From Gautieria morchelliformis (taxonomy: Eukaryota; Basidiomycota; Agaricomycetes; Gomphales; Gomphaceae), in the NCBI GenBank assembly GCA_015179125.1, contig WHVA01000154.1, forward strand, positions 124,001 through 188,000: 64,000 bases of DNA. Reading direction: 5' to 3'. A program made the translations under genes and the position numbers. The notes beneath the pieces are model-generated. The model did not search any database. It was not told the origin of the DNA and saw only the letters and a list, made by a program, of their open reading frames with translations. Below are positions 34,878 through 47,546 of this stretch, piece after piece (position 1 is the stretch's first letter; every line of letters starts with the position of its first letter).

Positions 34878-36283
34878 CTGTGGTATAAGAAGAATGATAG
34901 CTGTCTAGAAGTGAGAAAGGCATGCAAGGGATGCAGGGAGGACATACAGTCTGAGAGGATATCCTTAGGATCGATGTCAGCATCTTCATCCACATTCACC
35001 AATTTCCTGGAGTCTTTGGCTGCCGTCCTGCTTTTCCTTGGTAGTAGGGATTATGGTGTATACCTTTCCTGATCCACATGGCCTTCCTTGACCTCGTTTT
35101 GCAGATGGGGGTGCAAGATTGGTAAGAGATGGTGGAGGTGACGCCTCTGCAGGAGCGGTGTTGTCATCCCCGACTCCGACTGAAAGGAGGGGAGGGTTCT
35201 GTCGACAAGATGGGGGTCGGATACCTAGCGTGCCTTGTCAGGTTTAACTCCTAAGATGCCTGTGACTACTATCCCGTTCATGTTCGGCCACCAATGTCTG
35301 GTACCACTTGGTCCCTTTCCTTTCGATCATTATCTCGGGCTGTTATATGTGTCGATCTCCGATGACATTGTATCCCATCAATATCTCGGGCTCATTGCCA
35401 TCTTGCATGCCTAATTAGCTTTGCCTGTTCTCTTTAAATGTCTTATTGTCGTCCTCTCCTTTTGCTGCTGCATACCATTCACCTTTTCTTGTCTGCGTCC
35501 CATCTACAAGGTATGTCCTTTTCTCCCTCTCTGCACTTCTTGGCTGACCATGTCTACTGCTTTTTGGCCTATGCCGTGCCGTTGCCTTGTCGTTTTGATT
35601 TGTTTAGTGTTCCTTGTCCATATTCGTGACCCACGTACCCTCCACTTCTTCGTCTATGTCTTCAGCTGTCTCTCCTCCATCTGTCCTTCCGCATTGGTGC
35701 TCTCCTCCTTACGATCACCTCAGCTTCCTTCTTCTACGTCGAACCGCGTCCTTTTTGGTATCTTTGACATCAGGTGCCGGTATTTCCCTGTCTCATACTG
35801 ATCGTCGTGTTAAGTGTAACAAATATATCTGTATAAAAACGCAAATGGTCCTTACGAAATAATTTCGTTGTCTGAATCTGTAATATCGACATGTATATAA
35901 ACGCAATCGGTAACTTATGAGAGAATACATCGTCTGAAAAAATAATATCGACAGCATGATCCCTACCCCACAACGGAGTCGGGGACTGGCGCCAATGCAC
36001 CGCTACCGATCAGGTATAGTGTTGGGTATAGCTTTGGATAATTGGAGAGTGACCTTTGCAGCAGCAGCGGGGGCTACATTGACATTGACATCCTCATTCA
36101 TGGTGGCAATGTCATGGCAGTCAAAGAAAGGATGTGTCACATGCACGATTTTCAGGAACACATTGATTTGTAAGGAGGGGCTGTCTTCATCCCAGAGCAT
36201 AGACTGACGGTTCCTAATTACCTATTGACCAGAAAATAGTGTATAACTGTACATATATAGTATAAAAGTATTATATAAACAAC
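34878..36283. other. Mixed region: possible upstream exons and a 60-bp imperfect repeat pair
   Basis: 34948-35210 on the minus strand has coding-like pieces (AKDSRKLVNVDEDADIDPK; an AT-hook-like KRGQGRP) that may be 5' exons of the gene to the left. Two imperfect direct repeats of about 62 bp lie at about 35829-35890 and 35891-35953, both ending ATATCGACA. 36200-36003 on the minus strand is an open frame of 65 codons (VTHPFFDCHDIATMNED) without a recognised domain. The rest is unassigned. Confidence 0.35.
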
Positions 36284-36625
36284 ATGGACAAGGAGGAGGT
36301 GATTGGCTACTTCTAGAAGGCATATTAGCTGGAAGACCTACCAGTAATCCCCCCTGAGGGACAGGGGCATGTAAGAGTCTGATAAATATATATATCTATA
36401 TGATGACTTTCTCAGTATCTGTGCGAGTGCATGATACTAGATATATGATTACCTATACAATGACTTTCTACATAGACATATAGGTAAGTAAGAATAAAAG
36501 TAAAGCCACACCCCCACACCCTATTGTCATCGCCCCACCAGTGCCTCCTATGCCTGCAGTGCCACCCCCTGGGACTACTTGGCCATTCTATCCATCTCTG
36601 CCTGGCTACCCACCTGGGTATTCTG

Positions 36626-37240
36626 TAATATAAATCAGAGTAAGGGGTTGGGGTCGAGTGAATAATGATGTGATAAAGATCTCAAGCAGTGTTCTGGTGA
36701 GAGATAAGAGCAATGTTCTAGAGTTCTAGAATTAAGCAATGTTCTTAGTGCAATAAGAGTTGAGGAGGAAACAATAATAGTCCAAAGAAGCTTATAACTC
36801 GAAGCTCTAGGGAAAAAGATTGTTAAGTCACTTGTTTATTCGTATCTAGAGTCCAAGTATTTAAGCAGTGTAGGATAGGGGGAAATAATCATGTGTGAGT
36901 GTAATAATCATGTGAAATATGATGCTACTTAGGGGATAGGAGCATAATGATGTCAACAGTGATGCAACAGCTCCTATATGGCTAATCTCTTCATAAATGA
37001 TGGAGATGATGCAATAAATGATGTCAGACCAGTAGAATGACGACTCGACTCGATAATAGGCATGAAAATGAACTCTTAACTCAATGGTACGCATATCTGC
37101 GCCTCGACTCGATGTTTGACTCATGGTACGCATGTATGCGCCTCGACTCGACTTGGAATGATGGGAAAATAAGGTGAGTGATAAGAGAAATTAGAAGTGA
37201 GATTGTCCTGATTGAAACTGTCCTTCCTCCTCCAATAACA
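36626..37240 (-). repeat. Copia-1 3' LTR
   Basis: The 615-bp LTR, read on the minus strand, begins TGTTATTGGAGGAGG and ends TTTATATTA. By eye it is identical to 41763-42377. The inner side abuts the polypurine tract at 37241-37255. Confidence 0.95.
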
Positions 37241-40200
37241 CTCCCCCTCAAACTCGACGTATTCCTAGGAATTCTAGGATATGGAGATGTTTGCGTGGAG
37301 ATAATGGCTTTGTGAGAATGTCCGCAGGATTGTCCATCGCAGGAATATAATGTAGTTTGATGTTCCCATTGGTGATCTGTTCCTTTGTATAATGGAAGTG
37401 AACATCAATATGTTTTGTGCGACTGTTATTGATGTTGTCTTGGGAAAATGCGATGGAGGATTGGTTGTCGGTAAATATGGTGATGGGAGCAAGGTTATGC
37501 TGAAAATCTTTTCCCATTCTTATAAGCCATATTCCTTCTGCTGATGCAAAGGATCCTGCAACCAGTTCCGATTCCATTGATGATCGGCTCACAAGATTCT
37601 GTTTCTTTGATGCCCAAGAGATAGGGCCACCATTGAACATAAAAACCCATCCTGTGGTAGACTTCCTATCATCCTTGTCTCCTGCGAAGTCTGCGTCTGT
37701 GAATCCTGCAAGTCCATGAGCATATCCCTTTGTACCATCACCATGACTTGAGAATGTAATGCCAAATTCTTTTGTGTTGATTAAGTAGCGTAGAATTCGT
37801 TTGGCAGCTTCCCAGTGAGTGATGTTGGGTTTGGATGCAAATTGTGCACATTTGTTGACTGCATAGGATATGTCTGGTCGAGTGGCCACTGCACAGTAGT
37901 TGAGACTTCCAATCAATGATGAATAAGATATATCCATAATATCATTTGGATTGGTGGAGATTCTGAATTCAATGTTTGGGTCCATAGGTGAGTTTGTAGC
38001 ACGTCCAGCTGTAACATCGAATCGTTTTGAAATAGAGTTGATAAAGGATGGTTGGGAAATGTGAATGGTACCCAGTTCTTGATTCCTGACGATTCGAATT
38101 CCCAAAAGCCGGCTTGGTTCACCTAGGTCTTGGATATCAAAGCTCCCCCTCACATCTCTGATCATTTTCTCCATTGTTTCCTTGGAATTCGCAGCCATTA
38201 ATCCATCATCCACATACCAGCCCACTACAGCCACCTCTCCTTTGTCTCCAAACCTGAAAAACATTGTTTGATCTGCTTCCCCTGCCTTGAACCCCATCTT
38301 CTCTAATTCCTTCCTCAAAGTATTGTGCCACACTCTTCCTGATTGTTTCAGCCCATAGATCCCCTTGTTTAACTTGCAGACAAGATGTTCCTCTCCTGGC
38401 TTGATAAAACCCTCTGGTTGGCGCATATACACAGTGTCCTCAAGTTTGCCATTGAGATATGCGCCCTTTACATCCACATGGCGCAGTTCAAGGTTGTACT
38501 TGCAACCTAATGCAAGAATGAGTCGAATTGAGGTTAATCTGATAGTGGGGGAGAATGTTTCTTGATAATCGATGCCTGGAACTTGTGAAAAGCCTTGTGC
38601 CACTAGTCTTGATTTGAAATTGTTTATATCGCCTATATTGTCTCGTTTGACTCTGAAAACCCAACGGCATCCTATAATATTCGTGTTCGGAGGACATTCG
38701 ACCAGGGTCCAGGTATAGTAACCTGTGAGTGTGTCGTATTCCACCTCGCATGATTTCCTCCACTGTGATGCATTTTCCGAGCTCATAGCCTCCTTGTAGT
38801 TGCTTGGTTCATCCTCTGCAAGAGTCACGAATGCTGCTTCCACCTCCTCAAGTTCCTTCCTCCCATGCGCCATAGCAATCATCTCTTCATCAGTGCTGCG
38901 TGTCTCCTTCCTCTTCCATACTCCACATTCGATGGATCCATCCATGGACCTTTGGAAAAATCTTTTGGAGCGATTTCTTCTTCAATTTCTTCCTCTTCTG
39001 CCTCTCTGTCTTCTTCCTCTGTTCTCAGCTCCACTCCTTCGATCTCTTCCTCATGCTCTATCTTCTTCTCCTCCTCTTCGACTTGTTGTAATATTCCAGT
39101 TGTATCAGTCCTGTCAACGAATGGTAATTCTTCATCATACTGCCATTCTTGTACAGGCCTCGGCTCCTCAGGCTGGAAAATAACAGGGAGTCTGGATTCA
39201 CGTTGCCAGAGTGTAGGTGTGTCGTCTGCATCGGTTCCATGAATAGAGACTCGTTCTATGTGATTCAGCTCATCAAAGACAACGTCCCTGGACTTCAGCA
39301 GTGTATGTGTGCGTGGAACCCAGACCTTGTAAGCCTTGGAATTGTCGAAATATCCAACAAATATTCCTTCCACTGACTTGTAATCTCCCTTTCTCCTTGT
39401 TGCTTTAGGAATCAAGGCCCAGCACTTGGAGCCATAAGTGCGAAGCCAATTCACCTTTGGTTTTACTAGCCAGAAGGCCTCATAAGGTGATTTGTTGATC
39501 CTATGATGCAGAATTCGATTTTTGACAAAATTGACCGTGTGCACTCCAGAGACCCAAAATCGATTCGAGAGTCCAGCATCATGCTGAAGGGTTAATGCTC
39601 CTTCTTGAAGGGTCCTGTTGTACCTTTCAGCAATGGCATTATGCTCTGGAGTATAGGGAGAAGTGGTTTGATGAGCGATTCCAAGGTCTTTGCATAACTT
39701 CTGAAATTCCTTCCCCATATATTCTCCTCCATTATCTGTCCTCACTCTCCTCACATCCTCTCCTTTCTGCTTCTTCAACCATGCAATATATCCCTTGAAT
39801 GAGTTGGTAACAGTGGCACATTCCTTGTTCTTCAAGAAATCAATACTGACATAGCGAGTTTTGTGATCAATCCAGGTCACAAAATATCGAAAGCCATTGA
39901 TGGAGACGTCGAATGGACCACAAAGGTCAGAGGAAATGGTATCTCCAATTTTCTCTGGTAATTCTTCTGTACTTTTGAAAGGTGCGCGTTTTGCTTGCCA
40001 AAGGGACAGTTTGAGCATTGGCTCATGTACTGGTCCTCCTCCACATCAGGGAGTCCATCAACTGTCTGCAACCTCGACATAGTCTCCAGTGTTGATGGTG
40101 CGGCATGTGCAAGCCTATGATGCCAAAGTGTAAGCTCACTTGGCTCACCAGAATATTCCACAGTCTCTACAGGGTGTTGAACTGATGTTGCCATATATGC

Positions 40201-41762
40201 GAATAAATTGTTGATTTTTGTTCCTTTTGCAACAATTTCCCCATTATAGAGCAGTGAAGTGTCCCCTCGACTGAAAACCACATCTACATTTGCTGTTGTC
40301 ATCCTCCCAACAGAAAGTAGATTGGCATCAAGTTTTGGGACAAAAATGACATTTTGCAATGTCAACTCCAAGGGTGGTAGGTTCATAGACTCATCACTTT
40401 GAAGTGTGATGCGAATTGTCCCCTTTTGACTAGCCTCGAAGGCCTCACCACTTGCAGTCTCGACCAATATAGTAGGAGTCGAGTGGATTTCATCAAAGAG
40501 TTCCAATCTGCCGCATATATGACTTGATGCTGCAGAGTCCACCAACCACATATGAGATCTGTCTTGTATGGCTGATAGAGCTGATGTCTTTGTGGATAAG
40601 ACAATACTTTTGGATTGGTCTTCTTCTTCAGAGATATATGCCATCATAACAATATTCTTTGTCGATGCATTGGCAAATCTTGATGATGGCACTGAAGAAT
40701 TATTTGAAGAATTGTTGGCTCCTGCAGGCACAGTTTGATGCATCTGTGAGGCAGCTGTTGGAGAGTTCCAAACAGGAGCTGATCGATTGCCACTTCCTCC
40801 CGGCCAAATACCCCTCTTCCACCTCTTGCAACACTTGCTCCTCGACCCCTACCTCCCCATGGGTCTTGTCCTGCCAGCCCCCCTCCTGGTGCGAAACATC
40901 TTGAAGCTGAATGACCCTCCTTTCCACAATTATTACAGTTGTAAAATGGTCTTTGATTGTTATTTGTTGGATAGGGGGTGTTCCATGGTTTTGTGGTGGG
41001 GTATGCAGAGTTATTAGGTCGTCCTACACCCTTTGATTGTACCACAAAAGCCGTAGCAGCTTGATTCGATATTTCCACCGCACTTAAATCCGCCTCATGA
41101 GCCTCTAGCTTCTCCTCAATGACATCTATGTCCCCAGTGATCATCCTGATGGTTTGAGCGATAGGCCTCCAGGATTCAGGTACATTCCTGAGGACAGTGG
41201 CAGCATGGGTAGAATCAGCAATGATCTCACCCATTTTTGCCAATTGATTCCTGTACTCCTTCATTATAGTGAGGTAGGAGGAGACAGATTGTCCTTCGGT
41301 CATGTGATAATTTTCATATCTTGTGCGAATGATGCTGATTTTGCTAGGGTCTGTAGACTCGAATTTCCTTGTCAGGATCTCCCATGCTATAGCTGAAGAT
41401 TCTGTAGAGTCGATGGCTGTTTGGAGTTCAGGGGTAATACACAGGAGTATTTGGCTATAAGCCACATTGTTCCTGTCGTGCCACTCGTCCTGGAGTTGAG
41501 TTAATGGAATATTACCAACAGTCTCAACCCCATTGAGGATTACTACAGCCCTGTTGGTGACATCTGGATAGTCATCTGCTCCTGTGATCATTCTGTAAAG
41601 GCCTCTGTCTCGAGAAGTAGCCAACAACTCTCTCTTCCAAGACATCCAGTTATCCTTACTCAGCTTTGGTTTTATATCCCTAAACTTGTGGATATCATGT
41701 TTAGGATGAGGGAGGGCGGTCATGATCTGTTGGGCCATGAAAAGTCGATGAGACTCTTAATC

Positions 41763-42377
41763 TAATATAAATCAGAGTAAGGGGTTGGGGTCGAGTGAAT
41801 AATGATGTGATAAAGATCTCAAGCAGTGTTCTGGTGAGAGATAAGAGCAATGTTCTAGAGTTCTAGAATTAAGCAATGTTCTTAGTGCAATAAGAGTTGA
41901 GGAGGAAACAATAATAGTCCAAAGAAGCTTATAACTCGAAGCTCTAGGGAAAAAGATTGTTAAGTCACTTGTTTATTCGTATCTAGAGTCCAAGTATTTA
42001 AGCAGTGTAGGATAGGGGGAAATAATCATGTGTGAGTGTAATAATCATGTGAAATATGATGCTACTTAGGGGATAGGAGCATAATGATGTCAACAGTGAT
42101 GCAACAGCTCCTATATGGCTAATCTCTTCATAAATGATGGAGATGATGCAATAAATGATGTCAGACCAGTAGAATGACGACTCGACTCGATAATAGGCAT
42201 GAAAATGAACTCTTAACTCAATGGTACGCATATCTGCGCCTCGACTCGATGTTTGACTCATGGTACGCATGTATGCGCCTCGACTCGACTTGGAATGATG
42301 GGAAAATAAGGTGAGTGATAAGAGAAATTAGAAGTGAGATTGTCCTGATTGAAACTGTCCTTCCTCCTCCAATAACA
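41763..42377 (-). repeat. Copia-1 5' LTR
   Basis: The 615-bp LTR is identical by eye to the 3' LTR. On the minus strand it is followed at once by GATTAAGAGTCTCAT, the complement of ATGAGACTCTTAATC. That fits the 5' half of a tRNA-Lys(CUU) ending in its anticodon loop, in line with the half-tRNA priming known for Copia elements. Confidence 0.93.
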
Positions 42378-42633
42378 TTCTGTGTATCCACAACACATGT
42401 CTCCTATGCCATATGCCTACAGCCACCCACCATTTCCAGCAGTACCAGCCCTGGCCCCAGTTCCTGCACACACTGCCATATCTGAGCCTTCCAGTGACCC
42501 TCCCGAAGCTGGAGCACTGAGCATATATCCAGAGTGCTTGGTGTTTATGAAAGCGCTGGCAGATTCCCACCCAAAGTGTAACCTGCATGCCTTTGTCTCT
42601 GCCTTGGACGATATGGGGTTTGTCATGAAATAG

Positions 42634-43145
42634 AGACAATCGACTCCGAACACACTCCAACCCACGCACACCCTCTTGAACCCACGCACATTCACACATC
42701 ACATCACAATACCCTGCCAACCCGCGGACATGCAGCCGATATGACGACCTGCCGGCCCATCCCTGTATGAAGAAAGGGCCCGAGCCCGAGATGTACTGAT
42801 CCGAGGATTAAGTCGACGGTTAGTCCGTCGAACACGATCTTTCTTTCTTTCTTTCTGTTCCCCATTCCAAACACACCCCACTTCTTCTGATCCTCTCAAT
42901 CACATATAATATTCCCCTATCAACTAGTACCATACACACTCACCGCAGCACCCGGCACATCAATCCCCGAGCCGCACTTACACTCCTTCTCATGCACCCC
43001 CAACCCCATACGTCCTAGCCCATCCTATGCCTCAGATAAATAGTTAATCCATGTATTGTATCTAGTTAGTTAATCAAAATCACCTGTTACGCACACAAAC
43101 ACTCGTCTCGAAACACTCTACTCGCAACCACTCTTATTCTTCACA
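42634..43145 (+). repeat. Probable LTR region of Copia-2
   Basis: The right end (TTCTTCACA at 43137-43145) is followed by GATTAAGAGTCTCATTGAC, the same primer site as Copia-1, so an LTR must end at 43145. The left end cannot be set by eye. The stretch includes a CTTT microsatellite (about 42839-42859) and a TATA-like ATAAATAG near 43037. Confidence 0.5.
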
Positions 43146-43726
43146 GATTAAGAGTCTCATTGACTCACCATGGCACAACCAATCGCTAGCACCACCCCAT
43201 ATCCCAAGCATGACATTCACAAGTTCCGAGACATTAAACCGAAGCTTAGCCGAGAGAATTGGATGTCCTGGAAGAGAGAGTTGTTAGCGACTGCGAGAGA
43301 TAGGGGCCTATACGCTATCATCACCAGTACGATCCCCTACCCCGACAACACTAACCAGACCGTTACCCTCACCGCCGGAGTTGAGATGGTCGGGAACACG
43401 CCTTTGACACAGCTTCAGGACGAGTGGGACAATAAGAACAATGTTGCTTACAGTCAAATCCTCCTCTGTATCTCTCCAGAACTCCAAACAGCGATCGACA
43501 CGGCAGAACGGTGTGCCGAAGCTTGGGAGATCCTGACAAAGAAGTTCGAGTCGACCGACCCGAGCAAAATCAGTATTGTGAGGACGAGATATGAAAATTA
43601 CCATATGGTGGAGGGTCAGTCTGTCTCGGAATATCTCACTGTGATGAAGGAATACAAGAATCAGCTTGCGAAGATGGGCGAAGTGATAGCTGACTCCACT
43701 CACGTTGCAACCACCCTCAGGAACGT
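43146..43726 (+). mobile_element. Copia-2 leader and gag fragment
   Basis: Leader plus the first part of a UBN2-type Copia gag starting at ATG 43170 (MAQPIASTTPYPKHDIHKF). It is clearly related to Copia-1 gag (shared DWMSWKRELLAT-like and FESTDPSKISI stretches) but is a different family member. It stops near 43726, where sequence leading into LTR-D begins. Only this fragment is left. Confidence 0.85.
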
Positions 43727-43808
43727 CTTTGGACTGACTTGGCAGTCATCGCTGGGTCTACCACCTCCTCTGCGTAACCCTCTTCCGATGGCGTTCTGGT
43801 AATTGGAT

Positions 43809-44808
43809 TGTCATGACCTGTGTATTTCCTGCACCTTGTTATCCCCATTTCCCCTTTCGCTACTCCTCCTCTGTGTTCGCTCATCTTTGCCCTCAACCTC
43901 GACCACTCCTGCCCTATGTCATCTCCGCTGCCCTTCCTCGCATTTCGCTGAACAACCATTCGCTGCTCGCATCATTCGCCAACAGGCACACCATCAAACC
44001 ACGATCGACATCCCGATCTGGCAGAATGGCTCGTCAGTAACTCCATCAGCTTCTCGATCCAACCCTCTTTTGGTGTTCATATGAGCAGGATGCATTCGCG
44101 GGATGTCCTACCCGTGGGTCGTGTGGGATCAACCCAGTAGATGAAGAACCCGTGCAGGGCAGGGTATATGCGGGCCCCAAGACATGATTTCGTACATAAG
44201 TGTCTTCGCCACCTTCACCCTCCATCGTTTCATGTTCTCCCTCTTCTCTCATTCTATTGTATGTTTATTTCATCTATGTTGTATCATGACTGCGCACCCC
44301 TATCCAACCCTGACTCACAACGGCCTCTTTCCTATTCGCTGATACCTTACGAGCATTCGATATAAGTAGTTTACATTCACATGTATATTCCCCAGTTCAA
44401 TTATCATACGTCGTTCATCTTGTGCAAATTTGACTTCGCTGTGGTCATCGTCTTAAGCCTTCTCTTGGAGATTTCCATCTTCGACTAGCAGAGGACTTAG
44501 GCGCCACTGGTGAGTTCTCATACTTCATCTTCGTTACCTTAGCCTTCGAACCATTTTCTGTGCTGTTGGCGAAGGGATTGTCGAGACTTAGACAGCCCTT
44601 CCGTGAGACCTTGCACATTACATCGTCAAGTGCCACGGGCTATTTCACTACAACTGTAGATAGGGTGAGCCCCGCTTGGGCAACCCTCTTACCTTGTGAA
44701 CATTCATCGGTTCATCTATTCGCCGAACGGCATACTTATTCGCACAAGTTATTCGGGCATTCGCTGTGTTCACTAATACACGATATTAACGCCTGAAAAC
44801 CAATCTTG
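43809..44808 (-). repeat. LTR-D, full-length copy (1,000 bp)
   Basis: Read on the minus strand it begins TGTCAAGATTGG and ends GGTCATGACA, so it has TG...CA ends inside TGTCA/TGACA. The end is supported by the fragment at 61605-61921, which stops at the same GTCATGACA. Flanks TGGAT and AGTCC do not form a duplication. The family is repeated, in part or whole, at 9353, 54961, 56228, 61605 and 63683. Confidence 0.8.
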
Positions 44809-46822
44809 ACAAGTCCAGCCTCATCATGCAGGGAACTTCGGCACAGGCGGGAGCGCAGTGCAGGTCCTGCGCGGTGTACTCATGGAGCCCTGCCATACAC
44901 GAGCCCGCTGGTACGGATCCCGGGTGGTGGGGACCCCACGCCGCTGCTGCTCTCCCGCTAGAATGAGCGACCGGGCCCCTGCCACAGCTGTCCGCGTCCG
45001 TGTGAGGCAAAGTGCATGTGGCTGTCTATGAAGATGCAGACACGGGTGACGAGATGGAGTGTTCGAATGAAGCAGAGTCGGCACGTGACGGCGAAGGAGG
45101 AAGCTGCATGGTCGCTGCAACACATGATGCCAAGGTCGCACATATCATGGACATCTCTTCTTGGGGGACAAAGCGGCATGGGTCGTGAAGCCACCAAGCA
45201 GACATCACTCGGTTTCCCTTCCCTATTTGGCATGGCAGTCAGCCATTCTCCGCTCGCTCCTCTGTTCAATTCGCGTCGCTTCCCCTATTCCTTTGGCACC
45301 CTTCGCACCCTGCTACCCCTATACGACACCTTAAATATTAACCCCGCATCCCGCTATCCCTGATTCTGCACTGTCTCTTCCTCTTCCCTCGTGCTTCCCC
45401 TTCCTTCACCCTTCGCGTGTGGTTACTCCCTGTCTAGTTCCGTGACTCTCCACTTCCCCACAGCCACTGCTTTTGTCCACTTCCCGTCCTCACCCTTTCA
45501 GCTCGCGTATCCTTATTCGTGTTATTTTCTCTGTCACTTTTGTCGTTGTCGTCGTTTATCATCTGCTTAGCGCCTCTGCCGTCAACCTTTGCCTTCGTCT
45601 CGCCCAATACTCTCTCTTCTATTCTGTCCAGAACCTGCCGACTAACACTAACCCCCATCCCCGCAGAAATTCACTGTCGGACATTGATGCAAAAGAATTC
45701 TGATCCAATGCAGGTAGATGCACAGCACAGCTATAGCGCAAACTTCGAAGTCAGGTCTCATACGTCAGCACGGTGACCATGGGGGGACGGAAGGTGGAAG
45801 GAGGACTGACTAGCTTGGGGACAGGTGGTAAAAGTATTACCGGCGTGCTGGACTCCTTTTGTTTGTGTGACCTCGCCAACAATGACATGAGGTACGACAG
45901 AAGAGTGTTGGATTTCTGCAAACATTACCAGACCATACATACACTAAAGCTGAATATTTCCACCACTTTGAACAAAAACTCGCGTGATAGCAGCAAACGT
46001 GAGCTGATAGACTCAGAAGACGATGCCGGGAGTGCATGCGGAGCCGACTTGGAGAGGCTGACCGACAACCTTGAGGGCAGCAAAGAACACGCCAGTTCCG
46101 CAGACTTTCAGATGAAGAATATACTACACACAAGCTCACAAGGTGCATGCTGATAAAGGGTTAGGACCTTACAAACATCATGCCAATGTCAGTAATGATT
46201 TGGCGGCGGAAGTTCTGAAGCAGAAAATCCAGGATAACAATGGCAAGGAGAATGAGCCAGCTAAGAGAATGTGGAAAGCGGGGTCTTGTGTTAAGAGCAT
46301 ATAGTTGACAGCAGTGAGAGCGGGCATGAGAATTGAGCAGTGTAGATTTAGAGTAATTACAATGATCCTATATTCGCTGCATTTAAGCCCAATATTTCTG
46401 GGCCATGGATAGCTGAGTGTAGATAGGAAAATATAATGTCTTCGGGGTCGGTGATGAGAGGTCACCTTATCGCACGTCTGTTAAGGTCCGTATGACTACG
46501 GCTGCGCACGAATATTGTAACATTCCGGAGACCGGTAAGATTGCCTCTTCACAATTCGTGAAGATGGGTCCATGCGACCTTTCCCGACTCCAGCGAGGGC
46601 TGTTAACATCATCTCTTAACCTCATCTCATCACATGCTAGCAACCTCAGTATAGACAGAATTTACAGATATTAGGTAGCTCTGTATAGCTCAGAATAGGT
46701 CATATGTGTCTATATCTGTGTTTTTACACATACATCTATGTAAAAAGACATGCGCAAATCCTCACGGCAGTTGCGGGGCACCTATAATACCTATACATAC
46801 CCAAGAAAACCCCATACCCTCT
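44809..46822. other. No gene recognised
   Basis: 45230-45700 is pyrimidine-rich on the plus strand and could be a promoter with a short signal-peptide-like frame at 45519, but nothing downstream confirms a gene. Other open frames of 60-130 codons show no domain and overlap on both strands. No repeat from elsewhere in the window is seen here. Confidence 0.45.
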
Positions 46823-47546
46823 TCCTACCAGGCTTTGATGCCCGTGCCAGCCGGCAATCCGTTTGCCCCTGCCTGGGCCGACCCCTGGACAGTAAAGGTC
46901 TGGGACCGTTTGACCTCCGCTGAGAGGACTGAATAGCTTGAGGCCAATCCCGCTCCACCTGCACAGCCACCAGCCAAATATCCCCTGGTTCAAGGTCAAG
47001 CACGCACCAGAGGCCGACCCAACGAGACTGCGTCCGCGTCTGCATCCAAGAACAAGCGCAGGAAGATCGTCGATGTGAGTGCGAAGGCCGGAGGGACCAT
47101 GGGGAACATGGGAGAGCCGAGGGGTGGCGGCGACGCGCATGAGCAAAATACGGGGCACCCAGATGCAGATGAGTACATACCTTCACCTTATGACGCATCC
47201 CTGATGCTGACCTGCTGTTATAGGCTTCCAGATACCTTGAATGACCTGATGAATCAAGCGTAAGCATTCTATTGATGTGCACACCCTCATATTACCTTTG
47301 TGTATTAGTAGGCACGTTGAGCCCTGCATGCATTCGAGAGCTGTGCCCGATCAAAGTAATCTGGATCCGGCGCTGTTGAAAGAAGATCAAGAAGATCAGC
47401 AGCTGAGAATGGTGGCGTGGATAAGTACTCACGTCACGCAAGCAATATCAGGGACAATGTCCACGGAGCTACAGGGGATAAGGGATGAGCTAGCAGTTTT
47501 GCGACAGGCAAATTCGAAACTTACCGCTGTAAGCACAAGTGACTGA
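46823..47546 (+). pseudogene. Unrecognised gene remnant, AT-hook-like and coiled-coil pieces
   Basis: A coding-like frame reads MPVPAGNPFAPAWADPW, then an AT-hook-like RTRGRPNE and a nuclear-signal-like KNKRRKIV near 47000-47065. A probable intron follows, with a GTGAGT donor at 47072, and then pieces at about 47220-47262 (LPDTLNDLMNQA) and 47312-47546. The last has a helical stretch, ELQGIRDELAVLRQANSKL, ending TGA. An in-frame TAG at 46934-46936 is one C-to-T change from CAG. A nuclear DNA-binding role is only a guess from the motifs. Confidence 0.35.

Larger units (their letters stand above)
36626..42377 (-). mobile_element. Copia-1, Ty1/Copia retrotransposon, nearly whole
   Basis: The element has two 615-bp LTRs and a perfect TSD, TTCTG, at 36621-36625 and 42378-42382. 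On the minus strand it reads: 5' LTR, a primer-binding site GATTAAGAGTCTCAT next to the LTR, gag with a UBN2-type domain and zinc knuckle (about 41738-40640, CNNCGKEGHSASRC), protease and integrase (about 40640-38900, motif HICGRLELFDEI, then PYTPEHNAIAERYNRTLQEG), reverse transcriptase and RNase H (about 38900-37250, YVDDGLMAANSKE), a purine tract GAGTTTGAGGGGGAG and the 3' LTR. The domain order protease-integrase-RT is that of Copia. The LTRs look identical, so insertion was very recent. It is broken lightly, with about three breaks. Confidence 0.95.
36284..42633 (+). pseudogene. Unrecognised Pro-rich gene split by Copia-1
   Basis: A short first exon from ATG 36284 (MDKEEVIGYF...LEDLPVIPPEGQGH) is followed by a probable intron with a donor near 36375 and then a Pro-rich exon (PIVIAPPVPPMPAVPPPG). 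That frame is interrupted at 36625 by a Copia element and resumes after 42382 (SVYPQHMSPMPYAYSHPP). It ends with a helical, SAM-like-looking tail (YPECLVFMKALADSHPKC) and a TAG at 42631-42633. Two in-frame TAGs lie in the first exon (36314-36316, 36326-36328), each one C-to-T change from CAG. Function unknown. Confidence 0.5.

Noticed and set aside
35815-36030. An LTR end followed by a TGGCGCC primer site near 35988
   Set aside because: TGGCGCC alone is too short, no matching LTR start or second copy was found, and the downstream sequence is not gag-like.
45519-45776. A secreted protein gene with a signal peptide-like start
   Set aside because: The hydrophobic start lies in a pyrimidine-rich stretch that gives Leu/Ser runs by chance, and no coding-like exon follows.
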